64,000 nucleotides of DNA, taken from an uncultured Paracoccaceae bacterium. Lineage in GTDB: Bacteria > Pseudomonadota > Alphaproteobacteria > Rhodobacterales > Rhodobacteraceae. A program made the position numbers and the translations under genes. The DNA lies in the NCBI GenBank assembly GCA_947498415.1, contig CANMKB010000002.1, positions 558,001 through 622,000 on the forward strand, given 5' to 3'. Below, one piece after another: positions 51,160-59,935 of this stretch (position 1 is its first letter; every line of letters begins with the position of its first letter). The notes beneath the pieces were generated by a model. The model was not told the origin of the DNA and made no database searches. It was given only the letters and a program-made list of their open reading frames with translations.

Positions 51160-54126
51160 GTGGCCAAGTTTCACATCAGAGCAAGAACCATCGATCTTCT
51201 AGGTCGCCAACAAATTGCCAACATTTCGACGGCAATAAGTGAGCTCTTCAAAAACGCACATGATGCTTATGCTACAACAGCAGAGGTAGACTACTTTCGA
51301 GACGATGGTTTGTTTGTGTTGAGAGACGATGGCCTTGGGATGACCAAGCAAGACTTTGAAGACCGCTGGCTCACTCTCGGAACCGATAGCAAGGTTGGTT
51401 CTTTTGCAGGCCTTAAGCACCCCCCAGTCGACATGGGGCAAGAGAAGCGTCCATTACTTGGTGAGAAGGGCATAGGCCGGCTAGCAATTGCAGTTATCGG
51501 CAGACAAGTACTGGTACTAACCCGCGCAAAAGTTCATGGGAAAGCTGAGGAAAGCATTACCGCTGCTTACATCCACTGGGGGTTGTTTGAGCTACCCGGA
51601 ATCGACCTCGACGAAATTGTAATCCCGCTTGAAACTTTCAGAGCTGACACCCTACCGAACCTTGAAGACGTGCAAAATATGGTGTCAAAAGCTCGGGACA
51701 GCTTGGAAAGCCTTGCAAGTCGGATAGACGAAAAAGTTGCAGAATCTATACGCAACGATATGGACGCCTTCAAAGTAGACCCTCGAGATGCGTCAACCTA
51801 CCTTGGGCAGCCTTCTTTCGATTTGAACGGTTCCGGAACTCATTTCTACATACTGCCTGCAGATGAGATCATCCAAGATGATATTGATGATCGGGATGAA
51901 TCCACTAAGGCAACAAGGTTCGAAAAAAACCTTATCGGCTTCACAAATACGATGACACCGGAATTCCGGAAACCAAAGATCATTACAAGGTTTAGAGATC
52001 ACGTTGACGAGGGGGAGCCTTTAGAGAGAGTCGGCGAGAAAGCATTCTTTAGCCCTCTAGAGTTCAAGCAAGTCGATCATCATATTCGCGGTCGCTTCGA
52101 TGAATTCGGTCAGTTTCGTGGGAAGGTTGGCGTCTATCAAACGTTGCCCACCGATTATGTGCTCAACTGGCCAAATACAGACGGTAAACCGACTAATTGC
52201 GGACCTTTTGACTTTTCAATCGCTGTAATACAACCAACGCCAATGGACTCTTTAGTTGAGCCAACCGAGCACGCCAAGATTCGGAGAAAACTTGAAAGAC
52301 ATGGTGGAGTTTACATCTACAAAGATGGGGTTCGAGTTCAACCATATGGCGGTCCTGACTTCGACTTCCTCGATGTTGAGCGCCGGCGAAACTTGCGAGC
52401 AGCAACAGCTTACTATTCGTTCAGAAACATTATGGGGGCGGTCGAACTAACATCTCGAGACAACCCAAACTTGGTAGAAAAAGCAGGGAGGGAAGGATTT
52501 CGAGAAGATAAGGCTTACCGGCAGTTTCGAAGTATCCTGATCAACTTTTTCATACAGTCGGCGGCAGATTTCTTCCGGGAAAATGGCAAGTATTCTGAAG
52601 AATGGAGTGAAAAACGTTATGAGCTCCAACGCCTCGATGAAGTTCGAAAGAAGCGTGAGAAACAGTCCAAAGGCAAGAAAGACAAGTTCGGTGAACAGCT
52701 AGAGAAATTCTTCAAAGTCATAGACACCGGACAGTTGCCCAAAACCATATCTGATACTGTTGCAAATTTTGAGGCGGACGTGCTCTCCGAACTCAATAGC
52801 AAAAAGGCCCCACAAGCTAAGGCACTTGCAATTGGCCGTCTGGAGGCTCAGGCGAAATTGCACCTGGACAAACTTCGCAAGGAGCATGCTATCTCGAAAC
52901 CTCGAGGTGTTGGTCTAAACACTGAACTACGCAACAACTGGGAGGCCTACCAAACAGAAATAGGTCGGCTAACGAATGACTTGGTGTTGCCTGCAGAGAA
53001 GACGATCGAGAACATCGTCACAACGACTATAAAGAAAAACAAGCTGAACCTTGAGCCTGGGCTGCGACTGAATGCTGCGGTCCAAAAGCACACGAAAGAG
53101 ACCCTTTCATCCATGAAAACTCTGCGGACGCAGACGGAAGAAACCCTAACCGACCTGACGCGCACAGTAAGGGATACAACAAAAAACAGCTTTCGAAACG
53201 TATCGAAAGTCGTTGATGAGGTCCTCGCCGAACTTGAGGCCGTTAAGGGCAAGAAGCAAGCAGAGTTCGACTTCTCAAAACAGCGAGAGGCTTTCGAGAC
53301 CTTGGTTGCTGACGCATTCGAAGAAGAGAGCGAAAAACTGCAGAAAATCTACAGTCAACTCGACGCTGTTTTATCATCAACCCAATCTAGCGGTTCAGAT
53401 ATGGTCGAAGTCACTGAAGCACTGGAAGAGGAAGTCGTCGCGCTTCGCGAGCGGCAAGAGGTCGATTTCGAGCTCGCCCAAATTGGGATGGCGCTTAACA
53501 CGATCAATCATGAATTTGGAAAGACGGCTGGTAGCTTGCGAGATGGCCTTAGACGCATGAAATCTTGGGCCCATGCCAATCCTGACATGAAGCGCCTATA
53601 CGACGACATGCGTGTCAATTTTGATCACTTGGACAGCTACCTAGCATTGTTCAACCCGCTGGACCGGAAGCTTCAGTCGTCAGCCGTCGATATCAAAGGC
53701 AATGACATTTTTCGCTTTGTGTCTGACTTGTTTGAAAAGCGGCTTAAGCGTCACAATGTTCGGTTAGTCGCAGATAAGGGGTTTAAGGCTCATACACTTC
53801 ATGGGTTTCACGCGGACTTCTATCCTGTTTTCGTCAACTTAATCGATAATGCGATCTATTGGGTGTCCACTGCGAGAAATGACGTGGGCATTATCGAATT
53901 AATTGAAGACAATGGCGATCTTTGTGTCCGGGACAACGGTCGTGGGGTAAGTAGTATTGATGTAAGAAACATTTTTGAACTTAATTTCACTCGAAAGCCG
54001 GGCGGTAGAGGTATGGGGCTGCATATTTCAAGACAAGCGCTTGGCCGACTTGGCTACGAATTGAACGTAGATCCACCTACGCCCAATTCTGGTGCCTGTT
54101 TCCGTATTTCAAAAATGCCTCAATAG
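51160..54126 (+). CDS. Double-GHKL ATPase with histidine-kinase-like core (probable conflict-system sensor)
   Basis: This 988-residue protein has two Bergerat-fold ATPase modules. The N-terminal MORC/Hsp90-like one has E28/N32/D35 in ELFKNAHDAYA, DDGLGM at 56-61 and GEKGIGRLA from 101. The middle (about 480-780) is charged and helical, rich in predicted coiled coil. Then NTINHEFGKTAGSLRDGL looks like a kinase H-box (His784), followed by a second GHKL module: DNA at 896-898, RDNGRG from 924, GGRGMGLHIS from 948. The GTG start gives MAKFHIRARTIDLLGRQQIA, the family N-terminus. It probably phosphorylates the next gene's receiver domain. Trigger and output are unknown. Confidence 0.85.
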   Translation: MAKFHIRARTIDLLGRQQIANISTAISELFKNAHDAYATTAEVDYFRDDGLFVLRDDGLGMTKQDFEDRWLTLGTDSKVGSFAGLKHPPVDMGQEKRPLLGEKGIGRLAIAVIGRQVLVLTRAKVHGKAEESITAAYIHWGLFELPGIDLDEIVIPLETFRADTLPNLEDVQNMVSKARDSLESLASRIDEKVAESIRNDMDAFKVDPRDASTYLGQPSFDLNGSGTHFYILPADEIIQDDIDDRDESTKATRFEKNLIGFTNTMTPEFRKPKIITRFRDHVDEGEPLERVGEKAFFSPLEFKQVDHHIRGRFDEFGQFRGKVGVYQTLPTDYVLNWPNTDGKPTNCGPFDFSIAVIQPTPMDSLVEPTEHAKIRRKLERHGGVYIYKDGVRVQPYGGPDFDFLDVERRRNLRAATAYYSFRNIMGAVELTSRDNPNLVEKAGREGFREDKAYRQFRSILINFFIQSAADFFRENGKYSEEWSEKRYELQRLDEVRKKREKQSKGKKDKFGEQLEKFFKVIDTGQLPKTISDTVANFEADVLSELNSKKAPQAKALAIGRLEAQAKLHLDKLRKEHAISKPRGVGLNTELRNNWEAYQTEIGRLTNDLVLPAEKTIENIVTTTIKKNKLNLEPGLRLNAAVQKHTKETLSSMKTLRTQTEETLTDLTRTVRDTTKNSFRNVSKVVDEVLAELEAVKGKKQAEFDFSKQREAFETLVADAFEEESEKLQKIYSQLDAVLSSTQSSGSDMVEVTEALEEEVVALRERQEVDFELAQIGMALNTINHEFGKTAGSLRDGLRRMKSWAHANPDMKRLYDDMRVNFDHLDSYLALFNPLDRKLQSSAVDIKGNDIFRFVSDLFEKRLKRHNVRLVADKGFKAHTLHGFHADFYPVFVNLIDNAIYWVSTARNDVGIIELIEDNGDLCVRDNGRGVSSIDVRNIFELNFTRKPGGRGMGLHISRQALGRLGYELNVDPPTPNSGACFRISKMPQ

Positions 54127-54139
54127 AAGAATTAATCAG

Positions 54140-55804
54140 ATGAAATTTGCAGACGACCAATTTAGGGCCGCAAGCTCCTTCGCGTATACAATGATCGTAG
54201 TTGACGACGAGCCTGGTGACGATCTCGCCGAACCGGGACCGGCACTTGAGGTTAAGACGCCTCGCAGGCGCGATGTTGCAGCCGCCAAAAAGGTTGAACA
54301 GAAACCTGAAGCACAGCGTTCTCACCCGTTAGACGCAAAGGGTTTGATAAAGAGTGCGCTAGACCTAGGGCTTGTCTGCTCGGTCGTTAACCCAACTGGA
54401 GACGAGGACAGCGTAGCTAAAAGTGTCGCGAAGGCGTCCTTGAGAGCCGATATCGTCTCTTTAGACTGGCATATGAACCACGGTGATGAAGGCGAGCTTG
54501 CGACGGAGATCATTAAAGAAATCCTTCGCGGAGATGAGGCCATTGGGGGCCGTCTGAGACTAATTGCGATTTACACTGGTAACAAGGATCGGAATGGTAT
54601 CCTGGGCAACATTGCAGATAGGATCAATGCAGCTGCGGACATATCAGACAAGGTAGTCAGGGATGGTGAAGTGCTAGCTAATTCGTCTGGTTTACGTGTG
54701 GTTTGGCTTGAAAAGTCGATGGGCAACGAAAAATTGGCGGATGCCGTTTCTGAAACACAGCTGCCGAACCAACTACTCAAATCGTTTGCCGAGCTCTCAA
54801 GTGGTCTCTTATCTAACGTAGCTCTCGCAACCATTTCTGCCATGCGCGATTCAACACACCATGTACTGAGCAAGTTCTCAGCGGATCTTGACGGTCCATT
54901 TTTCCATCATCGGGCTCTATTGGAAAACGGCTCTGATTCAATGGATTATGCAGTTTCAATCGTCATCAGTGCGCTGAAGTCTGAAGTCAATAAGTCCCAA
55001 ATTGCTGAGGGATACACAACACTTAACGCCATTAAGCGGCGGCTAGAAGCGTCTGGAACCGAAGAACTTGTACTGCGGTACCTGAAAGACGGAACCGAAA
55101 AGCAATTCCATTTTTCGCTGGATGACATTTTGACCATCATTGAGAGCAAGGACCCTAAATGGCCGGCAGAAATCTTAACTTCTGCAAAGAGTAGAAACGA
55201 AAATAGCAGCAATGCGAAACCTCCCCATCCAAGCTTCAAAAAAGACTTTTCTACTGTTTTTGCCGGATCCAGAGATGAAGCTAATCAATCAATGATGCGT
55301 TTTTCGTTCTTAAGTAGTTCGAATTCGAGCGAGCTTAGCAAAGTGAATCGTAGCGTACTTCCAAGGCTAGGACTGGGTTCTGTTCTGCATTCAGAGGAGA
55401 GTGGCTACCTGCTATGCTTGCAAGCTTCTTGTGATGCAGCTCGAGGCGATGGTCTGTTTTTCTTTGTACCTTTGGATGTTGCAAAGAATTCGCCACATGT
55501 AGTGGTTCCTCACCTTAACGCTAATGGCGAGCACAACTACATTGGCCTTACAGTCCCTTCAAATTGCTACACAAAATCTTTGACGATAAATTTTGGAGAT
55601 ATTGATCCTGTGAATGGTGGCATCCCAATAAGCTTTAATGAAGAGACAAACACATTCCGCGTTCTCTGCAACGAGAAGAACGAATATCGCTGGTTAGCAA
55701 ACTTGAAGTACAAAAGAGCGCTGAGAATTTCGCAGGACGTTAGCCAACAAATGTCTCGTATTGGCTTTGATGAGTTTGAACCATTTAGGGAAAAGAGGTC
55801 GTAA
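54140..55804 (+). CDS. Atypical receiver-domain protein, partner of the double-GHKL ATPase
   Basis: This 554-residue protein starts 13 bases after the ATPase gene, with ATG 54140. The first 200 residues follow a response-regulator receiver: acidic VVDDEP (D22, D23, E24), a long insertion, phosphoacceptor candidate D109 in SLDWHM, T146 in AIYTGNKD and K192 in VVWLEKSMG. The rest (200-554) is not recognised: a helical part, a serine-rich linker near 385-420, then a beta-rich end (GLTVPSNCYTKSLTINFGD). No DNA-binding domain is evident, so the output may be an effector rather than transcription. The gene pair looks inseparable. Confidence 0.8.
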   Translation: MKFADDQFRAASSFAYTMIVVDDEPGDDLAEPGPALEVKTPRRRDVAAAKKVEQKPEAQRSHPLDAKGLIKSALDLGLVCSVVNPTGDEDSVAKSVAKASLRADIVSLDWHMNHGDEGELATEIIKEILRGDEAIGGRLRLIAIYTGNKDRNGILGNIADRINAAADISDKVVRDGEVLANSSGLRVVWLEKSMGNEKLADAVSETQLPNQLLKSFAELSSGLLSNVALATISAMRDSTHHVLSKFSADLDGPFFHHRALLENGSDSMDYAVSIVISALKSEVNKSQIAEGYTTLNAIKRRLEASGTEELVLRYLKDGTEKQFHFSLDDILTIIESKDPKWPAEILTSAKSRNENSSNAKPPHPSFKKDFSTVFAGSRDEANQSMMRFSFLSSSNSSELSKVNRSVLPRLGLGSVLHSEESGYLLCLQASCDAARGDGLFFFVPLDVAKNSPHVVVPHLNANGEHNYIGLTVPSNCYTKSLTINFGDIDPVNGGIPISFNEETNTFRVLCNEKNEYRWLANLKYKRALRISQDVSQQMSRIGFDEFEPFREKRS

Positions 55805-55837
55805 AACCCCACCTCAGAAACTCTGTAGAGATTAGTC

Positions 55838-56899
55838 TCAGCTGTTCAACGACTTTGATATTTCTACAGCGTGCCGCCTAATGAACTCCGGTGGCAATGC
55901 GTTTCCAATCATTAGAGCTACCTTTCCACGACCTTCAGAAAGGTCGAATTGATAGTCAGCAGGAAACGTTTGAAACAATGCTGCTTCGCGCAAGCTAATT
56001 GCACGATCTTCTTCTGGGTGCAAGTATCGCCCCTTTGATGGGTTCCCGCAGCCGCCTGTCATCGTAGGGGCAACTTTGTCCCAAGACATGCGCCCATAAA
56101 CATCGCGAAAGCCAGACTTCTTGTTCTTATGACAATCAAGTACCAGATGTTCTGGTAGCGATGTCCTCGACCCTCCGTCTTTCGGTATGTTGCGGATGAT
56201 TTCCTTTACATGCGGGGCTCTGTTTGGAACATGGTCATGCAGCGGGTCGCCTGCTTCACCAACTGGTGCAAGCCGAACAGCATCTAGACATTTCCGAACT
56301 GTAATAGTCTCTGACTTTTCAGCATCCTCAACTTGGCCAATCTTGGATGCGAGCAAAATCATTCTGTATCGGCGCTGAGGAACGCCGTATTCTGAAGCAT
56401 CCTCTACCCTTACGTTCTTCCGCCCCACCTTGTAACCGAGGACCGATATTCTCTTAAGGAAAGTCTTCATGCGGTTATCGTGCACCAAAGCAGGCACATT
56501 CTCCATCATGATAGCTTTGGGTGAAACAGCCTCAACAATCCGCAGAAACTCAAACAAAAGATCGTTACGGTCATCGGCGACTGCATTAGACTTCTTGCGA
56601 GTTCGTAGCGTTGAAAAACCCTGACAAGGTGGGCAACCAGCCAGCAAGTCTAGTTCTCCCCGTCTCAGGCCGATGGTCTTCAACAACGCGGCCGCTCCCA
56701 TTTCACGTATGTCATTTTCAAAGCAATGAACATCGGGGTGGTTAAGCCGATAAGTGGCGGCGGGGATATTTTCCTTTTCGACACCAGCCAACACTTTGAA
56801 GCCTGCCTGCTTCAGCCCCAACGTCAGTCCGCCAGCCCCAGAAAACAAATCGACGGCTGTTAAGTTGCTTTCGTATCTAATTTGAGATTTCCCGCTCAA
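55838..56899 (-). CDS. DNA (cytosine-5) methyltransferase
   Basis: This 353-residue C5 methyltransferase has motif I DLFSGAGGLTLGLKQAG at residue 17, motif IV with nucleophile Cys92 in GCPPCQGFS, motif VI ENV at 133-135, motif VIII QRRYRMILLAS, and motif X GNALPPEFIRRHAVEI. All catalytic motifs are intact. The region between VIII and X (target recognition) is short. It converges with the ATPase/receiver pair and follows an HNH gene, so it may modify host DNA against that nuclease or act in the conflict system. Confidence 0.93.
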   Translation of the reverse strand: MSGKSQIRYESNLTAVDLFSGAGGLTLGLKQAGFKVLAGVEKENIPAATYRLNHPDVHCFENDIREMGAAALLKTIGLRRGELDLLAGCPPCQGFSTLRTRKKSNAVADDRNDLLFEFLRIVEAVSPKAIMMENVPALVHDNRMKTFLKRISVLGYKVGRKNVRVEDASEYGVPQRRYRMILLASKIGQVEDAEKSETITVRKCLDAVRLAPVGEAGDPLHDHVPNRAPHVKEIIRNIPKDGGSRTSLPEHLVLDCHKNKKSGFRDVYGRMSWDKVAPTMTGGCGNPSKGRYLHPEEDRAISLREAALFQTFPADYQFDLSEGRGKVALMIGNALPPEFIRRHAVEISKSLNS

Positions 56900-57255
56900 T
56901 GTTTTTTCCGCCTCACTCTGCTCAGATATGCGCCACTTAAGCGACTGTTATTGCAACATTTTATTACCCTGGACGATACTCAAGGCCTAGGTGTTTTTCA
57001 AGGTCTTATGAATTTTTGCCAAGCTGAACTGGATAAGCAGCTGTGTTTAAAAGAAAATTAGCATTTTGGCCGCAACACGAAAACCAACCCGCGTTTAAAC
57101 CTGCAGTACCTGATTGGAAATCCCGTTTCTTACTGAAGCTTAAAGTATAGTACGCTACGTAAGCTGAGTCATATGTGCGCCAAGAAACATGGTTTTGCGG
57201 ACTGCTGGCGAAGCGCATTGGTTGTTGAGCGAAGGTCCGCAATGGGCATATGGCT
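56900..57255. other. Intergenic region between dcm and HNH genes
   Basis: This 356-bp stretch is AT-rich near 56940-57010. It should contain the methyltransferase promoter. The short leftward open frame at 57006-57242 has no family features and is not called. Confidence 0.35.
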
Positions 57256-57861
57256 TTACTTCAGCAAAATTCGCATAGTGCCAGGCGGGATTGGCTCGGC
57301 TCCAACTGAAAACCCGTTAGCTGCCAGTAACGCATCCCTTGGTTGCCTCTCGCAAGTTGCTAGGATCATAAAGGCTTGCTGAAGCGACGAGCCCGAAAAA
57401 TGGCAATTTACTGAGTAGCCCTGCATTTTTTTCAGCATTGAAATGACTACGGCACTTAGCGAATAAAGCGGCTCGCTGGCCAAATCACGTTCAATGGAGT
57501 CTTGGTACAAGATGCAATATAGCCTTTCCATGACTTCTAGCTTTTCACCGCTTTCTGCATCTATTGGTAGAGATAGGTCGGGGCGGCGATTGAAACCTTT
57601 GTGACAGTCTTTGTGGCACTGCCTACATAGTGTGATCCCATTGCCTGGATCAAACTGTGCCGGACTAGCTATGACTTTTCTGAAAATGTGATGCGCTGCC
57701 AATCCATTCGTTGCATGACAGTCGACACATCTTTGACCGTCACGATAGCGCACGAAATCACTCCAAATGGAAAGACAATAGGACCTAGAGAGCCCTGCAC
57801 TGACAGCTTTTTGAAGCTTCGATAGTTTCGACTTAAGCAACTGCATATCAGGTTCAATCAC
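57256..57861 (-). CDS. HNH-family endonuclease-like protein
   Basis: This 201-residue protein has an HNH module at about residues 40-85: zinc cysteines C45/C48 (RCVDCHATNG), H57-H58 (LAAHHIF), N74 (DPGNGITLC) and C79/C82/H83 (CRQCHKDCHKG). N-terminal and C-terminal helices flank it. All metal and catalytic positions of an HNH nuclease seem present. Next to a C5 methyltransferase it may be the nuclease of a restriction system, though the 356-bp gap argues against tight coupling. Confidence 0.85.
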   Translation of the reverse strand: MIEPDMQLLKSKLSKLQKAVSAGLSRSYCLSIWSDFVRYRDGQRCVDCHATNGLAAHHIFRKVIASPAQFDPGNGITLCRQCHKDCHKGFNRRPDLSLPIDAESGEKLEVMERLYCILYQDSIERDLASEPLYSLSAVVISMLKKMQGYSVNCHFSGSSLQQAFMILATCERQPRDALLAANGFSVGAEPIPPGTMRILLK

Positions 57862-58153
57862 CCTAGCCTCCTTATTGCGTTACTAAACGCGCACCTCGCA
57901 GCCGCCCCAAGCTCTATTCTTCCCTGACGACCCCGTCCGAACAACCAACCACGGCAAAACCTATAAACTTCAACTTAGGTGAAGCTGCGCCGCAGCGGAG
58001 ATGTTCGAGACAGATATCCCCTTTTGAGCCGTTCGTTTCTACGAGATCTCGGAAAATCTAACCCCAATCGCTTCTTTTCGCAATTTAGCTTCGTTTGCCC
58101 TCAGGTCGCCTGCCTCAAATTCAGGCCCCAAAAGAAATACTTACAACGAAAGA

Positions 58154-58387
58154 TCAACTCCGCTGTTGAATTCGTTCCTTAACCAATTGCCCACGCCTCT
58201 CTCTCAGCTCTTCACGTGTGATTTCGCCCGTGATCCAAAGCTCTGATATAGTGGTATATTCTGGGGTTGGCTCTCCTACCCCTTCCATAGCCGCGCTCCA
58301 ATTGGCTTTGGAAACAACCTTCCGACGACGTGCTTCTTCCTTTGAGCTAACTTTCGATTTGTGCGGTTGTCCAATCATAAGTTTCAC
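58154..58387 (-). CDS. VbhA-type antitoxin (Fic inhibitor) without a visible Fic partner
   Basis: This 77-residue protein is rich in charged residues. The segment SAAMEG (31-36) matches the Fic-inhibitory motif (S/T)xxxE(G/N), and the following PTPEYTTISELWITGEITREEL fits VbhA-like antitoxins. In known systems the antitoxin gene overlaps or adjoins its Fic adenylyltransferase gene; no Fic motif (HPFxxGNG) is found nearby. It could be an orphan that protects against Fic toxins of other elements. Confidence 0.65.
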   Translation of the reverse strand: MKLMIGQPHKSKVSSKEEARRRKVVSKANWSAAMEGVGEPTPEYTTISELWITGEITREELRERRGQLVKERIQQRS

Positions 58388-58554
58388 CCCGATGTCTGAT
58401 GGTCACTAAGAGTACTTAATGTACTAATCCTTGCGTCATCGAGCAAAGAAACGTTGGATTTTTTCGTGCTAAGCTGCCGCATCTAAACCGCAACAGTTTG
58501 AAATAGATTTGAAAATCACCCATTTAATCTCAGATGAGCTTGTCGCCGGGGTGT

Positions 58555-59547
58555 TCACTTCCCGCTCCTAGCCTGTGCGAGACTAGCCAACCGCTGAGCG
58601 GTCTTGAGGCTGCTTATGGGGGGATCAGACTGTAGCGCCATGTTTCCAGTCGTGCGTCCCATTTGCGCACCTCTCGATGCAGCCAAATGGGCAACATTAG
58701 TTGAACTTGAGACCGTGTTTCGAGCTGCTGTATGTGCGATGCGATCTAAACCGAGGTTGGCGGAGGCAAGAGCCTCTGAGAGGTTCGGAACCTTGAGGAT
58801 CAAAATACTGCCCAACATCATGACAAATAGAAAACCCAACATGTCACCAATGCTTTCAATTGATGCCATATCTGTCGGTGCCACTTCTTGAGCAATCACA
58901 ATCACCACACCGGCTGCGGCGGCCATCATCAAAGGAACCAACGCCGCCTGAATTGAGACGCGAGGCCAGCCTTCGAATATTCCAGCTGTGGGTTTAAACA
59001 TGGTGCAAAGTAGCGCCGCTGGCGCGAGCACGATCATGAGCGCAATGACAATTTTCGCCATTCCCAGCACAACCACGCAGATCACAGAGAAAAACACCGC
59101 CACGAGAAACACTACAATACTGGCTATCGCGCCTGCAATGTAACTCCCATTTTGAGCGACGGCATTGCCTGCATTGAGGCTCCTCTCATACAGCTGGTCC
59201 AAGCCAGCATATAACCCATCTACGGCAGCCTCAAAGCCTAGGCTAGCCATGATCGTACCGCCAATCTCAGAAGGCGCATTGGTTAGCACCCCATAGACTG
59301 AATCAAAGTTCGTCCAGTTCGACAAGAAGGTGGCGACTAGGCCGATGCGGACTATCAGGTGAACGCCATTGTGCAAAGACATTGGCACCGCTTGTATGGC
59401 AAGATTGATGCCGAGCAATGCGACAACAAGAACGGCCAAAAGCCGGAAAATGGGCATAAGTTGTTCCGCGATTGCGTCGAAGGCCGTCGAGGCAATGGAC
59501 GCCGTCGCCCCGTCAATCATTCCCAACACATTTTCAATGAACCCCAT
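58555..59547 (-). CDS. VirB6/TrbL-like inner-membrane protein of type IV secretion
   Basis: This polytopic protein of about 330 residues has at least six membrane segments: LMPIFRLLAVLVVALLGINLA, IASIVVFLVAVFFSVICVVVL, IVIALMIVLAPAALL, and others. FKPTAGIFEGWPRVSIQAALVPLMMA is the conserved VirB6/TrbL core. The C-terminal tail from about 265 is polar. ATG 59547 begins one base after the preceding stop; TTG 59559 and GTG 59556 are alternatives. No other transfer-channel genes are in the window. Confidence 0.82.
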   Translation of the reverse strand: MGFIENVLGMIDGATASIASTAFDAIAEQLMPIFRLLAVLVVALLGINLAIQAVPMSLHNGVHLIVRIGLVATFLSNWTNFDSVYGVLTNAPSEIGGTIMASLGFEAAVDGLYAGLDQLYERSLNAGNAVAQNGSYIAGAIASIVVFLVAVFFSVICVVVLGMAKIVIALMIVLAPAALLCTMFKPTAGIFEGWPRVSIQAALVPLMMAAAAGVVIVIAQEVAPTDMASIESIGDMLGFLFVMMLGSILILKVPNLSEALASANLGLDRIAHTAARNTVSSSTNVAHLAASRGAQMGRTTGNMALQSDPPISSLKTAQRLASLAQARSGK

Positions 59548-59548
59548 C

Positions 59549-59935
59549 TCAGTCACCAACCGCGCAGTATTCCGCGAAGAAGGCGCTGTAAGCTCTTAGA
59601 ATAGAGACTCCTTCTACGTCGGACCATTGACGCAGGCCGCGAATTTCCAACTCAGTCAATTCATCCGCCGGCTTATCCAGTCGATTCTCGATGAACTGCT
59701 CAAATGGCCAGTCAGCATAAGGGCAAGCGCAAGATTGGTTTGCTATACCTCGGTTCTTCGCAGCCAATTGGTACGCATTTCGTGCTTGCCCACGATTGGC
59801 TATATGTTGATCGAACACGGCAAGTTCTGGCAATTCTGGTTCACATTCAAAAGCGCTCGCCTCAAGTGGCGAAAGTACTGATACAATGACCACCCCAGAT
59901 AGCGTCATCGGTTTACAACCCAAAATCATAGTCAT
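59549..59935 (-). CDS. Putative secreted protein of the mobilization operon
   Basis: This 128-residue protein has a signal peptide (hydrophobic LSGVVIVSVLSPLEASA near residues 11-28) and four cysteines in the mature part (CEPELPEL, CACPYADWP, EYC). I do not recognise a family. It lies between mobA, overlapping its end by 23 bases, and the VirB6-like gene. It may be a periplasmic partner of that channel protein. Confidence 0.65.
   Translation of the reverse strand: MTMILGCKPMTLSGVVIVSVLSPLEASAFECEPELPELAVFDQHIANRGQARNAYQLAAKNRGIANQSCACPYADWPFEQFIENRLDKPADELTELEIRGLRQWSDVEGVSILRAYSAFFAEYCAVGD

Noticed and set aside
57006..57242. Leftward open frame of 78 codons in the dcm-HNH gap
   Set aside because: No family features, low-complexity composition, and no clear ribosome site.
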